Of a stretch of DNA of 64,000 nt, positions 12,086 to 23,670 are shown piece after piece. The notes under the pieces are model-generated. The model worked only from the letters and a program-made list of their open reading frames with translations. It had not been told where the DNA came from and did not search any database. The stretch comes from Aedes albopictus (taxonomy: Eukaryota > Arthropoda > Insecta > Diptera > Culicidae), in the NCBI RefSeq assembly GCF_035046485.1, contig NC_085138.1, positions 43,249,464-43,313,463 on the forward strand. The letters are read 5' to 3'. Numbering within the stretch: position 1 is the stretch's first letter; each line of letters opens with the position of its first letter. The position numbers and the translations under genes are program-made.

Positions 12086-12297
12086 CCGTAAACTGGGATG
12101 TAGTTGATCAGTGGGGTGAACCTGATCACTCAATTACCCACGAATATCGACTTTCAAGGAAGTTATCATTCCATTTTAATGTTACGTCATTGGATTGCGA
12201 ATGGTCAAATTATAATTGTTGCTTTCTTGAAGTCAATATCCGCGGATAATTGAATGATCAGGTTCACCCCACTGATCAACTACACCCCAGTTTACGG
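12086..12297. mobile_element. 212-bp MITE with TA target duplication
   Basis: The ends are near-perfect inverted repeats (CCGTAAACTGGGATGTAGTT at the left; complement AACTACACCCCAGTTTACGG at the right, one mismatch), extending through GATCAGTGGGGTGAACCTGATCA. TA dinucleotides flank it at 12084-12085 and 12298-12299. No coding capacity. Likely Tc1/mariner-related. Confidence 0.85.
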
Positions 12298-12349
12298 TAA
12301 TCCTGTAGAAATTCTTGGGTGCACCCGGTGCAGAGTGGAGCCCTGAATA

Positions 12350-14570
12350 CAATTTGAAGAGATCCCAAGAAGAATTTCTGAAGGAATCACAAGAGGAATT
12401 TCTGGATAAATCCTGAAAGAACTCCTGGATTCTAGCAGGAATGCCTGAAGGAATTTATGAAGAAATCTCATTCTGACCGTATATTTGGAGAAATTCTTTG
12501 AGGAATTTCTGGATAAATACCTGGAGCAATCTTCACAAAAAATCCTGGAAGATTCCCTGGAGAAATTTCTGAAAAAGTTTCTTTACAAATTCCTAGCTGG
12601 ATTTCTGAGGAAATTTCTGGAAGAATTTCTGCAGAAATTCCTGGAGGAATTCTTAAATATATCCCTGGAGGATATCCTGGAGGAATCCCTGAAGCAATTC
12701 ATGTAGGAATCTCCGGGGGAAATCCGGGGGAGGACCTTCTGGACTGGTGGAATTCCTGAAGGAAACGCTGGAAAAATTCCTGGAGAAATCCCTAGAAGCA
12801 TTCTTGGAGGAATGTCTGGATGAATTTCTGTAAGAATACCTAAAGGAATTCCTGGATAAATTCACGAAGGAATCTCTGGAGTAATTCCTGAAGGTATTCC
12901 TAAAGGAATTCTAGGAGGAAACCCTGAAGAAATTTCTGAAGAAATCCCTTGAGGAATTCCTGAAAGAATTCCTAGAAGAGTTTCTGGAGGCATTCCTGTA
13001 GAAATTCTTGGAAGAATTTCTTTAGGTATATTTGAAGAAATTCCTGGAGAATTGAAGAATTTCTAAAGGAAACCATTCCTGGTTTAATCTCAGGAGGAAT
13101 TCTTGAAGAAGTACCGGGAGAATATCCTGAAGGAATCCCTGAAGAAATTCCTGGGAGAACCTCTGGAGAAAACCCAGGGGGAATGCCTGGAGGAACTTCT
13201 AGAGAAACTCTTGACAGAATCCCTGAAGAAATTCCCTAAGGAAACTTTGGAGTAATCACTGGAGGTATTAGTGGAGCAATACTTGGAGCAATCTAGGAGG
13301 AATCCCTGGAGAGAAATCCTTGAAGAATTTTCTAGAGGAATTCCTGAAGGAATCCTTGAAGCAATTTTCAAAGGAATCTCTGGAAGAATTCCATTGAGGA
13401 ATCTCTAAAGGAATGCCTGGGCAAATTCCTGGCGAAATCCCTGAAGCTATTCCTGAAGGAATCGCTGGATAAATTACTGGAGATATTTTTGGAAGAATTT
13501 CTGAATCAATTCCTGTAAGAATTCGTGGAGGAATCTCTGGAATTTTTCCTGGAGCAATTTCAGGAGAATTTCATGGGCTGGAGGAATTCCTGGATCATCC
13601 AGGCTTAACGAACTCCTGGAGGAATGCTTGAAGGAATCACTAAAGGAACTCCTGACAAATCTCTACAGAAACTCCCGGAGGAATTTCTATAGGAATCTCT
13701 GAAAGAATTCCTGTTGGAATTCCTGGAGGCATTCTTATGAATTTTCAGAGGAATCTCTGGAAAATCTCGTGGAGGAATTTCTGGAGGTTTCCCTGGAGGA
13801 ATCCCAGGAAGTATTCTAGAAGAAACCCTAATAGGAATTCCTGAGGGAATTCCAGAATGAATTTATAAGGGACATCGTATGAAGTATCGCAGAAAGAATT
13901 CTTGGAGGAATCCTGAAGGAATGCTTAGAAGAGTTCATGGATGATTTCCTATAGGAATCCCTGTAGCAGTTCCTGAAGAAACCCCAGGAAGAATCCCGGA
14001 AGCAATCCCAAGGGGAATTCTTAAGGGTATCTCTAAACAGTGCCTCAAGGACGTCCTGTATTAATTCCTGGAGAAGTTCCTGAAATATATCCAGGAGGAA
14101 TTCCTGAAGGAGTCCCAAGAAGAGTTCCTGGAAGAGCCCTTGTAGGAAATTTTAAAATAATACCTGGAGTTGTTCCTGAAAGAATTACAGAAAAGAATCG
14201 CCAGTGAATCTCTGGAGGAATTCCTGAATAAATCATATGAGGAATCCCGGAAGCAAGCCCAGGGGAGCTTTCTTAACGAATTGCTGGAAGAATTTCTATC
14301 AATAGGAATCCAAGTCTTCAGAAATTTCAGGACGAATTATTCAAGGAATCCTTGGTGGACTTTTAATGGATTTTCTGTACAAAATGTTTAAGGAATTCCT
14401 GGATTAATTATTGAATAATCTCTGGTCTGGAAAAATTCCTGTCGAAATTCATAAAAGGATCTGAAATTCCTTCGGGAATACTTGGAGAAATTCTTGAAGG
14501 AATCCACATTGGAACAACCATTGGAGGAAACTTTAAAGATATCCCAGGAGAAAACTGTAGTACCATACTT
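12350..14570 (+). repeat. Degenerate 12-bp array, GAGGAATTCCTG orientation
   Basis: About 2.2 kb of imperfect tandem copies of a 12-bp unit close to GAGGAATTCCTG. The unit is exactly four codons long, so it creates open frames of EEFL, RNSS or GIPP type on either strand (for example 12485-12706 and 13828-14118). None is considered a gene. Divergence between units is high, suggesting an old array or many degenerate copies. Confidence 0.85.
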
Positions 14571-14654
14571 TATGCGTTTCACAATATTCGCTTCTTTGTA
14601 CGCTTTATACTTGAAAACTCACAAAAGTTTTCGGTCTGTCTGGTGGAGCATCAT

Positions 14655-15900
14655 TTTCACTTATGACATCAATTTTTGCAGCAACACCAATATTCCTGCG
14701 CCAATTTCTCTACCCTGCGCCATTCTTTCTACTTCATGTTGATTGAACTTATTATCAAGCCTATTCTTTCTGTCTTCCTCTTTAAAGAATGAAAGTTTTC
14801 TCCACTGCTCTATGAATTCCGAAGGAATCAATATCGTCAGCATAGCCGAGGAGCATGTGCGATCGTGTGATAGTCTTATTTTTCTACTTGGCATATCGAT
14901 CCTTCGAGTACAGTGTTCATCAGTAAATTTAATAATGCTTCAATCCATCGAACGGTACAAACGACGACTGTGATTCGAACAATTGATATGGATGCATCTA
15001 GTGTTGCGTATTAGCCCAAATAGTTTAGCTGGAAACCCATGTTCTGTCAATATCTGTCAAAACTGATTTCTTTTTCTGAATCATACCCAAACAATGAACA
15101 TATGGTGGGTATGCAAGTTATACTTCCGAAATATGTCGAGACAGTATCGTAAACTCTGAACTTCTCTGAAATCAACACACTCTAGTCTGTACCCTTTCTT
15201 GTGGCCCCATTCTTTCACTTTTCGAAGTTATGTACTCTCGACGTTTTGTCACCCAATCTTTTCTTGTAGTTTGGCCTTATGTGGCCATTCAACAAGCTTG
15301 TTAAAATTCATCATCCTCCCATATCTTTATATAAGAATCTGGTAAATTGATTGATGTAGCTGCTCACTCCCGCGTTTAAGAAGTTCGATCGGTATCTCAT
15401 CCTTCCCAGCAGCCTTGCTTTTTTTAAACTTCTCCAGGCCTTTCTTAACCTCATCCAATGCTGGTGGTTCCATGCTTGGCCGTATGTTAATCCAGCTTCT
15501 TGGTGCACTTCCATACTGTTACAATTTAACAAATCTTCGTAGTACTTCTTCCACCTGTCTGTCAGCAAATTTCCTTCCCGGTCATTACACATGGTCGGCT
15601 CTAGCGCAGTTTTGTACCGCGCATTTATTGATAGTTGCATAAAACCTCCGCATAACGTTCCGATCTTTACTTGCGTGCGCTTTAGCAATCACGTGCTAGA
15701 GCTTCTTGCTGTGGTGGATGCGTTTTTCTTCTGCTTTGCTGTAATGAAGTGCCCCACACAATGCATACGTTCGCGTGTGCGTGACAGTTGTTTGATACAT
15801 TTCCCATGGGAAAACTGTAAAAAAAACGGAAACCTCGACGGAACGGACGCTATGTGCTCCAGGCTTTAAGCTGAGCTCTCTGTTGAGCCGGATACTAGCC
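14655..15900 (-). pseudogene. Old RTE copy, RT part; host of the younger RTE insertion
   Basis: Minus-strand reading gives a YADDID catalytic box (LLGYADDID) near 14837-14866, and RT N-terminal linker sequence at about 15540-15690 (NDREGNLLTDRWKKYYEDLL). Stops and frameshifts break it. At 15900 the copy is interrupted by the full-length element 15901-19194 and resumes at 19208. Reading across the gap in one minus-strand frame gives WFDKKCQRV, then NKKNAFKNRMLVASIR. This is the normal order for the EN-RT linker and confirms nesting. Confidence 0.8.
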
Positions 15901-15917
15901 TTACCTTACCTTACCGG

Positions 15918-17514
15918 TCAGGCTAAGGCCGGGGTGGCCTCTGCTGTACATAGTAGCCGCCTCCATTCCACTCGGTCCATGGCTGTTTGTCTCCAGTTCC
16001 GCACTCTGCGTAGGGTCCGCAGATCGTCCTCCACTTGGTCGACCCACCTAGCTCGCTGCGCTCCACGTCTTCTTGTACCGGTCGGATGACTCTCGAGAAC
16101 CATTTTAGTCGGGTTGCTATCCGACATCCTGATGACGTGACCCGCCCACCGTAGCCTCCCGAACTCCAAGGGCGCGTTGGTCCTCTGCACGTAGGGTCCA
16201 TGTTTCGTGCCCATAGAGGACGACCGGTCTAATCAACGTTTTGTAGATGGTTAACTTCGTGTTACGGCGAACTTTATTCGATCGTAGAGTTCTGCGGAGT
16301 CCAAAGTAGGCACGATTTCCTGCCACAATGCGCCTCTGAATGTCTCTGCTGGTGTCGTTGTCGTCGGTCACCAGTGAGCCCAAGTACACGAATTCTTCAA
16401 CCGCCTCGATTTCATCACCGTCGATATGAATTCGGGGTGGCGGGCGCGGTGATTCCTCCCTGGAGCCCTTTGCCATCATGTACTTTGTCTTCGACACATT
16501 AATGACTAATCCGATTCGCCTGGCTTCACTCTTTAGTCGGATGTACGTTTCCGCCATCGTCTCAAATTTACGAGCAATAATATCAATATCATCGGCGAAA
16601 TCAAGCAGCTGAACGGACCTCGTGAAAATCGTCCCACTCGTGTTTATCCCCGCTCTTCTTATTACACCCTCCAAAGCAATGTTGAACAGCAAGCACGAAA
16701 GACCATCACCTTGCCGTAACCCTCTGCGAGATTCGAAGGGAGTCGAGAGTGTCCCTGATACTCGAACTACGCACATCACTCGATCCATCGTCGCCTTGAT
16801 CAACCGTATCAGTTTATCCGGGAATCCGTATTCGTGCATAATCTGCCATAGCTGTTCTCGATCGATTGTATCATACGTCGATTTGAAATCGATGAACAAG
16901 TGATGTGTGGGCACGTTGTATTCGCGGCATTTCTGCAACACCTGGCGGATGGCGAACATCTGGTCCGTTGTAGCGCGTTCACCCATAAATCCAGCCTGAT
17001 ATTGCCCCACGAACTCTCTTGCAATCGGTGATAGACGGCGGCATAAAATTTGAGAGAGTATCTTGTAGGCAGCGCTCAGTAGTGTGATCGCGCGGTAGTT
17101 CCCGCAATCCAACTTGTCGCCCTTTTTGTAGATGGGACACACGATACCTTCCATCCATTCCTCCGGTAATACTTCCTCCTCCCAAATCTTGGTAATGACC
17201 CAGTGTAGTGCTCTCACCAGTGCTTCTCCACCGTATTTTAGAAGCTCGCTTGGTAGTTGATCTGCTCCAGCGGCTTTGTTGTTTTTCAACCGGCCAACCT
17301 CCTCCTCAATCTCTTGAAGGTCAGGGGCCGGAAGTCTTTCGTCCTGTGCACATACTCCTAGATCTGTTACCACGCCACCTCCGGTACTTTCAATGTCGCC
17401 ATTGAGGTGCTCATCGTAATGCTGCCGCCACCTCTCGACCACCTCACGCTCGCTCGTGAGAATATTCCCGTGATTATCTCGGCACATGTCGGCTTGTGGC
17501 ACAAAGCCTCTGCG
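15918..17514 (-). pseudogene. RTE polyprotein, reverse transcriptase half with C-terminal deletion
   Basis: In frame with the endonuclease half, this encodes all RT blocks: NYRAITLLSAAYKILSQI, QAGFMGERATTDQMF, HHLFIDFKSTYDTIDR (motif A), RRGLRQGDGLSCLLFNIALE (motif B), LLDFADDIDII (motif C, 16580-16605), INVSKTKYM and VYLGS. After EDQRALGV at about 16180 the frame runs into noise and stops at 16117. The expected continuation (GRLRWAGHVIRMSDSN to the end near 15918) is in the next frame. Compared with the copy at 1795-4172, which keeps FEQRVLWTI and WRRRMNHEL there, some 40 codons are missing at the junction. Confidence 0.88.
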
Positions 17515-18891
17515 CTAACGGTTCAGCTTCTCGTAGAACTTTCGTGTGTCCTTAGCGCGGTACAGCTCTTCCATCGCTTCGCGATCTCGTTCTTCCTGCT
17601 GGCGCTTCTTCATCCGGAAGACTGAGTTCTGCCTGTTCCGCGCCTGTTTGTAACGTGCCTCATTCGCTCTCGTACGGTGTTGCAGCATTCTCGCCCATGC
17701 TGCATTCTTCTCGTTTTTCAACTGTTCACATTCGCCATCGTACCAGTCGTTTCTGTGATTCGGAGTCGCGAAGCCTAGTGCTGTAGCCGAGGTACTACCT
17801 ATGGCGGATCGGATGTCCCTCCAGCCATCTTCAAGAGTAGCTGCGCCAAGCTGCTCTTCCGTTGGTAGGGCCACTGCTAACTGCTGCGCGTAGTCTTGAG
17901 CCACTTCTACGTTACGCAGCTGCTCGATGTTGAGTCGCGGCGTTCGACTTCGACGCGTGGTGATAACTGTCGAAAGTTTTGAGCGCATGCATACAGCGAC
18001 TAAGTAGTGATCCGAATCTATATTCGCACTGCGATATGTGCGGACATTGGTTATATCCGAGAAGAATTTACCGTCGATTAGAACGTGGTCGATTTGGTTT
18101 TCTGTTTGTTGGTCGGGTGATCTCCAGGTGGCTTTGTGGATATCTTTGCGGGGGAAGAAAGTGCTTCGGACTACCATACCACGGGAGGCTGCAAAGTTTA
18201 CGCATCGCTGGCCGTTATCATTCGATACGGCGTGCAGGCTGTTTCGCCCGATTACCGGTCTGTACATTTCCTCCCTTCCTACCTGCGCGTTCATGTCGCC
18301 GACAACGATTTTCACGTCACGCGGCGAGCAACCATCGTATGTTTGCTCTAACTGCGCGTAGAACGCTTCTTTCTCGTCATCGGGTCTCCCTTCGTGTGGG
18401 CAGTGGACGTTGATGATGCTGTAGTTGAAGAAACGGCCCTTAACTCTCAACATGCACATCCTTGCGTTGATCGGCTGCCACCCGATCACACGTTGTCGCA
18501 TCTTGCCCAACACTATAAATCCTGTTCCCAGTTCATTGGTGGTGCCACAGCTTTGGTAGAAGGTAGCCGCTCGATGCCCGCTTTTCCACACTTTCTGTCC
18601 AGTCCAACAAAGTTCCTGCAACGCCACGATGTCGAAGTTGCGGGGATGTAGTTCGTCGTAGATTATCCTGTCACATCCTGCGAAACCTAATGACTTGCAA
18701 TTCCATGTTCCAAGTTTCCAATCGTAGTCCTTATTTCGTCGCGTGGGTCTTTGCCGATTGTATCGAGTCGTATTTTCTCCTATGTTATTCGCAATGGGGA
18801 TTTTTACGGGTGGCTTATTGGGCCTCCTGTCTCGCCGGAGGGCCATCGTGCCAGTTCTGTTTAACGTCCCAACCAACACTGGGACGACCAC
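17515..18891 (-). pseudogene. RTE polyprotein, endonuclease half (ends at a premature TAG)
   Basis: The 458-residue frame contains the whole APE-like endonuclease: GTWNCKS (metal-binding Asn), LQELCW (catalytic Glu), NVHCPH, GDMNAQVG (Asp and Asn) and SDHYLV (Asp-His) in the canonical order. The linker NDWYDGECEQLKNEKNAAWAR follows. It ends KLNR at a TAG (17515-17517). The same frame continues without another break into the RT half, so this is a single nonsense change rather than a natural end. The proposed start is the ATG at 18889-18891. An upstream start cannot be excluded, but the 5' UTR shows no coding signal. Confidence 0.88.
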
Positions 18892-19194
18892 GCTGATGGG
18901 GCTACCACCTTGGATCTAGCTGGGCGTGGTGCAGCGTTTCTTACTCAGCCGCTGGATGCCAGAACAGACGCTGTTTGAGCCGCACCTCCTTGGTGAACAG
19001 ACACTCGGATCGTACCTCCTCAATCTAGCTGAAGTCAGAAGGACAACAGTGCCCAGGCTGCACTACCAGCTAAGCACACAACTCTTAGCTGGCGGTCTTT
19101 GTCATCGCTTGACCCGTGGAAGCATGAGGTAGGAACTTGTGAGGACCAGAGCTATATTGGATGCTCTCCTTATCGACTCACCGTTTTGCAGCCC

Positions 19195-19275
19195 CCGGAT
19201 ACTAGCCACTAGCATTCGATTCTTGAAGGCATTCTTCTTGTTCGCCACTCGTTGGCACTTCTTATCGAATCAAGA
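19195..19275 (-). pseudogene. Old RTE copy, EN-RT linker (other side of the nested insertion)
   Basis: The first 13 bp (19195-19207) are the target duplication. The minus strand reads WFDKKCQRV then NKKNAFKNRM, the linker motif of RTE polyproteins. It continues the decayed copy of 14655-15900. Nothing further upstream of this old copy (endonuclease) remains: exon sequence begins at 19353. Confidence 0.75.
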
Positions 19276-19352
19276 ATTATTACGTTTACGTTGCCGAGCG
19301 AAATCTATTACCTCTTGAAATAGTGAGTGTAACGCCGTTCTTTTCATTCCAG

Positions 19353-19476
19353 CCTCCTGCGGTGACTACGCCCCGGAAGACTATCCGGATCACACCTATT
19401 TGTCTTCGTACCGATTTGTGCCACAGCAGGACCACACCATGCAGCGGAGGATCATGGAAAACCATAAAAAGCACAT
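19353..19476 (+). CDS. Cdep: Cdep/FARP exon: FERM middle lobe
   Basis: The 124-bp exon enters in phase 1 and leaves in phase 2. It encodes [20 protein letters not shown] and [20 protein letters not shown], the F2-lobe stretch in which FERM proteins carry the DY...YLS..RF pattern. The acceptor CATTCCAG ends at 19352 and the donor GTAAGT starts at 19477. It lies only 78 bp downstream of the nested RTE remnants, so mobile DNA has inserted almost up to the splice site without entering the exon. Confidence 0.94.
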
Positions 19477-19541
19477 GTAAGTAACCGTCAGCAATCAGTC
19501 TTCGGCATATTTTTGACACTCATTTTCCCTGCTTCCCCCAG

Positions 19542-19785
19542 AGGACAATCACCGGCGGAAGCGGATCTCAACCTGCTGGAGACGGCCCGACGGTGCGAGC
19601 TGTACGGGATGAAGATGCACCCGGCCAAAGACCACGAGGGGGTGCCGCTCAATCTGGCTGTGGCCCACATGGGCATCGCCGTCTTCCAGGGCATCACCCG
19701 GATAAACACCTTCTCGTGGGCCAAAATCCGCAAGATCTCCTTCAAGCGGAAAAAGTTTCTCATCAAGCTGCACCCGGAGAATTAC
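19542..19785 (+). CDS. Cdep: Cdep/FARP exon: FERM F2 end and start of F3 lobe
   Basis: The exon enters in phase 2 and ends on a codon boundary (244 bp). It encodes [60 protein letters not shown] and [20 protein letters not shown]. These include the two most diagnostic FERM signatures: [11 protein letters not shown] and the [11 protein letters not shown](I/L)SFKRK(K/R)F stretch of the phosphotyrosine-binding-like F3 lobe. The acceptor CTTCCCCCAG ends at 19541 and the donor GTGAGT begins at 19786. The intron to the previous exon is only 65 bp. Confidence 0.96.
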
Positions 19786-19845
19786 GTGAGTGGTTGCTGG
19801 AAGGATAAACTGATCGCAAGTTATCTGATTTTCCTATACTTGTAG

Positions 19846-20006
19846 ATGTACCACAAAGACACGGTGGAGTTCTTCTTCGAGGGCCGGAACGAGTGCAAAA
19901 ATTTCTGGAAGAAATGCGTGGAAAACCATGGTTTCTTCCGTTGTTCGACTGTACAGAACGTGCAGAGGCGGAAAGCGCGGGTTTTGTCCAGGGGAAGTTC
20001 ATTCAG
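19846..20006 (+). CDS. Cdep: Cdep/FARP exon: end of FERM F3 lobe
   Basis: The 161-bp exon starts in phase 0 and leaves in phase 2. It encodes MYHKDTVEFFFEGRNECKNF, WKKCVENHGFFRC, then a basic tail QRRKARVLSRGSSFR. FFFEGRNECKNFWK(K)CVE(N)HGFFR is the F3-lobe C-terminal helix consensus of the 4.1/FARP group. The basic SRGSSFR ending is the beginning of the FERM-adjacent region. The acceptor TACTTGTAG ends at 19845 and the donor GTAAGC begins at 20007. The internal ATG at 19846 is not a start. Confidence 0.95.
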
Positions 20007-20407
20007 GTAAGCAGACAGGACTTTTCAGATGTTTAACATCTTGGTTCACAGTTCAAATGCACTGCTCAAAGCTTCTCACTACCCCCCTCATCATGGTGCT
20101 TGCGGTTATCGACGCTTGCTAGGGGAAGGACACCCAAGGGGAATGTCACTAATCTTTGTTCACACCCCAACAAGTTTCCTTGTTGGATCACATTCCCTCA
20201 AATGGTCTAAGGCCAAAATAAAATTTGCGTTAGCTTAACTGTAACAAATCAGTAGCTAAAATTTTCATCACAAATTCTACAATTTCGCTTAACAGTATTT
20301 GAAATAAATATTTCCTATGGCCCAGTTACTTGTATAGACTGCTTGAAAATATTAAAATGAACGCTTCGTTAAAAACTTTTCTTATCGCTTTATTTTTGCT
20401 TTAACAG
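20007..20407. other. Intron between FERM F3 and FERM-adjacent exons
   Basis: A 401-bp intron without repeats or genes recognised. The acceptor TGCTTTAACAG ends at 20407. Confidence 0.6.
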
Positions 20408-20482
20408 GTACAGCGGCAAAACACAGAAACAAATCATCGAATTCGTTCGGGGCAATTACGTGAAGCGGCAAACGTTCCAAAG
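20408..20482 (+). CDS. Cdep: Cdep/FARP exon: FERM-adjacent region
   Basis: The 75-bp exon encodes (R)YSGKTQKQIIEFVRGNYVKR then QTFQR. The pattern RYSG(K/R)TQ(K/R)Q..EFV is the FERM-adjacent (FA) segment found right after the F3 lobe in FARP and related proteins. In several 4.1-group proteins this segment is a phosphorylation-regulated extension. Phase 2 in and out. The donor GTAAAT begins at 20483. The next coding exon is 9.7 kb downstream. Confidence 0.92.
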
Positions 20483-22380
20483 GTAAATATTGCTTTTTTC
20501 CTACACCGTACCAATACTGATAACAATCATTACGGCAAATGATGATGACAACGATGAACGTTCTTCTTTTGGCTTTTTCCCTAGACCTTGTCTTGTGTCT
20601 AATCCGTCTCATTTACTTCCATACCCTTGGAAACCTAGTCCTATCCTTACAGTTGATTTTTCTTTTTTCCATCCTATCCACCTGTCTGTCTACATTTTTT
20701 TTACAAAAAAATCGCGCCATTTCTACAATCCCACCGTTTTCTTTAGCATTTGTCAATAAACAAAAACAAAACGCGCTCACCACTCCAATAGCTCATTTCC
20801 TTGTTCACCCCTTCCGCTATTCATCCGGCGACTTCCCACTGAATCTGGCTTTTGTCTCGACTCGACTGTGTAGGCTTTTGTATTTGCTTTTTCCCTTTCA
20901 GTTACTACCGTTTTTTTTCTCTCATTAATGTCTGGTTTGGTTGGTATTTGCCTCAGTTTTACGTTGGTACGCGCTTCTAAAACGCTTTTCAACATTAGCA
21001 TCAAACAAATTTCCACTGATTGCATATCTTTCCACATCTTTCCCGCGTATTCCGTTGACACTTTCTTTGATTTCCGTCCGCCAATTCCCGCACACGGCGC
21101 GTAGGACTTTGGTGGTACCGTCACTACACCACCACAACCGTACCACCGCCAACCAATCACCACCACCAACACTATCGCACGAACATCAAGTCCTTCTAGT
21201 ACAACTTCCGACCTCATCATCCTATTCCGCGCCGCAGACCGCAATCAGTAATTGACCGACGGAATGTAAATATGAGGCTTCACGTTGGAAACCCTCCAGT
21301 TTATCTTCCCGTAGGGAGTTTGTAGTTGAGCTTACACCTTTTTGTTTTAGTTATGGATTATGGTTTATATTGCTTTTCTATGATTGTAAAACATAGCAAC
21401 ATTGTTTGAAAACGAAAGTTACATTCGAACGAGAGGGTATTTTCACAGACAAACAGGCGTAACACTTGTGAAATTTCCATCAACCACGCTTTTAACGATC
21501 ATTTTAAATCTCCATAGTTGTGGCTTTTACAACTAGAGGCGCGCGCATCGTTTTTGTATGCGTTTGACGTTTCACAATAGCGACTTCTGTTGACGATATT
21601 GCTCAACGCAGTGTTTCGTGAAACATTTCCACCAGGTGGTGGTAGTGCGGACTCTTTACGAAATTTTTCTAGGTGTTACGTCTGTTTGCCTGTGGTATTT
21701 CGTTCGATGAATATTTTACTCAAAACAAGAGTATTATTGGAAACAAATCCAACTTCTGCTGTTTTCATTGCGTTCTTGTTTAGTCTTCAATTAGCTAAAT
21801 TTATTGTAGAAGAGCATAATAATAAACTAATAATTTATTAATTCATTAACTATTATAATTATATTATTAATTTTTATTATTTTAATTTACATGTTTAATC
21901 TTTATTAAATCATTTCACTTTGTTATTTTAAACAAGCTGGTGAAAAATGAGAAGTAATGGAGCTCATTTAGAATAGATAGAAGTTGTAAATAATTGAAAA
22001 CAATCGATGCCTAGGATAGATTTATTTTTACTTATTTTCACGAGTGTGAAGAATGTGAACGCACTATGCCGCGTGGAGCTTAAGTTACTATTTATAAAAG
22101 ATTTTGTATAGGAGGCTCAGTTGCATTGATGATGAACAAGGATGGAAAAGTATGGACATTACAGCTGAGTAGACAGATGCAAAGGTAAAACAAACCTGCT
22201 CACGAGCAATAGGGGCCCGAGAATACTCTCACTTCGTTATAAACAAATGAGTCAAATGATTAACAGATGACCGAAAACAACCTATGATTTGTTTTCTAAT
22301 TAAATTGAATAACATTTTGATAAGGTTTATAAACTTCTTTAGATATTCTATCAGAACCACTTTTTAAACTTATAGCATAA
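20483..22380. other. Intron; no gene recognised
   Basis: Contains an ACC/CAC-rich stretch around 21120-21180 and AT-rich sequence at 21800-21900. Open frames on either strand (for example 20777-21244 minus) show no domain or codon-bias signal and no splice-phase fit to the host gene. Confidence 0.5.
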
Positions 22381-23670
22381 TCCCGGACTTTCTTCCGGGA
22401 ATCTTTCATAAATTTTCCCCTGTCTTTCTTCATTGGTTTTCCCCAGGCTTTGTTAGAGATTCCTCCCGAGATTTATTCAAGGATTCTTCCCTAGACTCCT
22501 TCAGGGATTCATTCATTAATTTCTCCCGGAACTCCTTCGGGTGTACTTTTAGGTGTTACTTCCGGAATTCATTTAAGGATTTCTATGGGGATTCCTCCTG
22601 AATCCTCTCAGCGACTCATCAGAAACTCCTCCCAATATTTCTTCAGTTCGTCTTCACCGGTTTTCCTTTGAGAATTTATCCCAGTATGTATTTCTTCGGT
22701 AAACCTCCCGAATTTATATTAATGATTCTTCCAGAGATGCTTTCAAGAATTTCTCTTGGGATTTCTTTAGGGATTTCTTCAGGATCTACTTCTGAATTCC
22801 TCTCAGGCATTTTCGTGGATTCCCTCGGGGATTACTTCAGAGATTTCTCTTGGGACTCCTACAGTTCTTAGGATTCCTTCAATCACTCCTTCAGGGATTT
22901 TCCCTAGGATTCCTCCATAGATTCTTTAAGGATTTGTTAAGGATATTCAAAGCAACTCCTTTTAAGATTCGTTCAGGGATTACTCCATGATGTTTTAGGG
23001 ATTCCTTCAAGAATTTCTTCAGGAATTCCATCATGTTCCCTTGTTTGTGTTCTCATTAATTTTACTTGGGTTTTCTTTTCGGATACCTCTCGAGATTGTT
23101 CCAGCGGTTATTTAAAGAGTTCCTCTGAGATTTCTTTAGGGATTTCTCTCGAAATTTCTTCAATGATTTCCTTCGGGATCCCTTTAGAGATTTCTTCCTC
23201 CAAATTCATGTAGAGATTCCTTTGAAAATTTCTCCTCGTTTTTCAGGGATTCCTTCAAAGATTTCTGCTTTCCCTATTGCTTCATTGATTCTTCTTGGAA
23301 TTCCTTTTTGGAATTTGCCCAGAATTCCTTTTAGGCATTATCCAGAGATTCTTTCAGAGAAACCTTCTGAAAAATTCAATAAGTTCTCCAGGTTATGTAA
23401 ATTTTCAGAATTCCTTCCGAGATGCTTCCCCAATTTTCTGCTGAGATTTTTAGTTATTCCTGCTGAGATTTGTTTTAGAATTCTCTTAGAGACCACTTTT
23501 AAAACTCTCCTTGAAAATCTTTAAGGAATTTCTGCGGGGATTCATCCCATTTTTTTTCAGGAATTCCTTCGGAATCGTCCTGGGATTTATTTAGGGATTC
23601 CTCTTAAGACTTCTCCCAGGATTTTTCTGAGTCTGGATTCCTTCAGATAATACTCGTGGGATCCCTGCAA
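22380..23670 (-). repeat. Degenerate 12-bp array, CAGGAATTCCTC orientation
   Basis: Repeated GGGATTCCTTC/GGGATTTCTTC-type units, the complement-oriented and more diverged version of the 12-bp repeat. Open frames are repeat-derived. Confidence 0.7.

Larger units (their letters stand above)
15901..19194 (-). mobile_element. Full-length RTE-clade non-LTR retrotransposon, 13-bp target duplication
   Basis: A 3,294-bp element lies between direct repeats CCGGATACTAGCC at 15888-15900 and 19195-19207. Read on the minus strand it has a 5' untranslated region (19194-18892, beginning GGGGCTGCAAAACGG), one polyprotein with apurinic endonuclease then reverse transcriptase, and a very short 3' end in GGTAA pentamers (15901-15915). 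The short tandem-repeat tail, single EN-RT polyprotein and size of about 3.3 kb are RTE-clade features; JAM1 of Aedes aegypti is the mosquito example I would compare it with. It is defective: one in-frame stop between EN and RT, and a deletion with frameshift near the C-terminus. The related 5' end at 58187-58495 confirms the terminus. Confidence 0.9.

Noticed and set aside
20777..21244. 155-codon frame (-) in the 20.5-30 kb intron
   Set aside because: Low-complexity, partly from a CAC/ACC-rich tract; no family resemblance; antisense to the gene.
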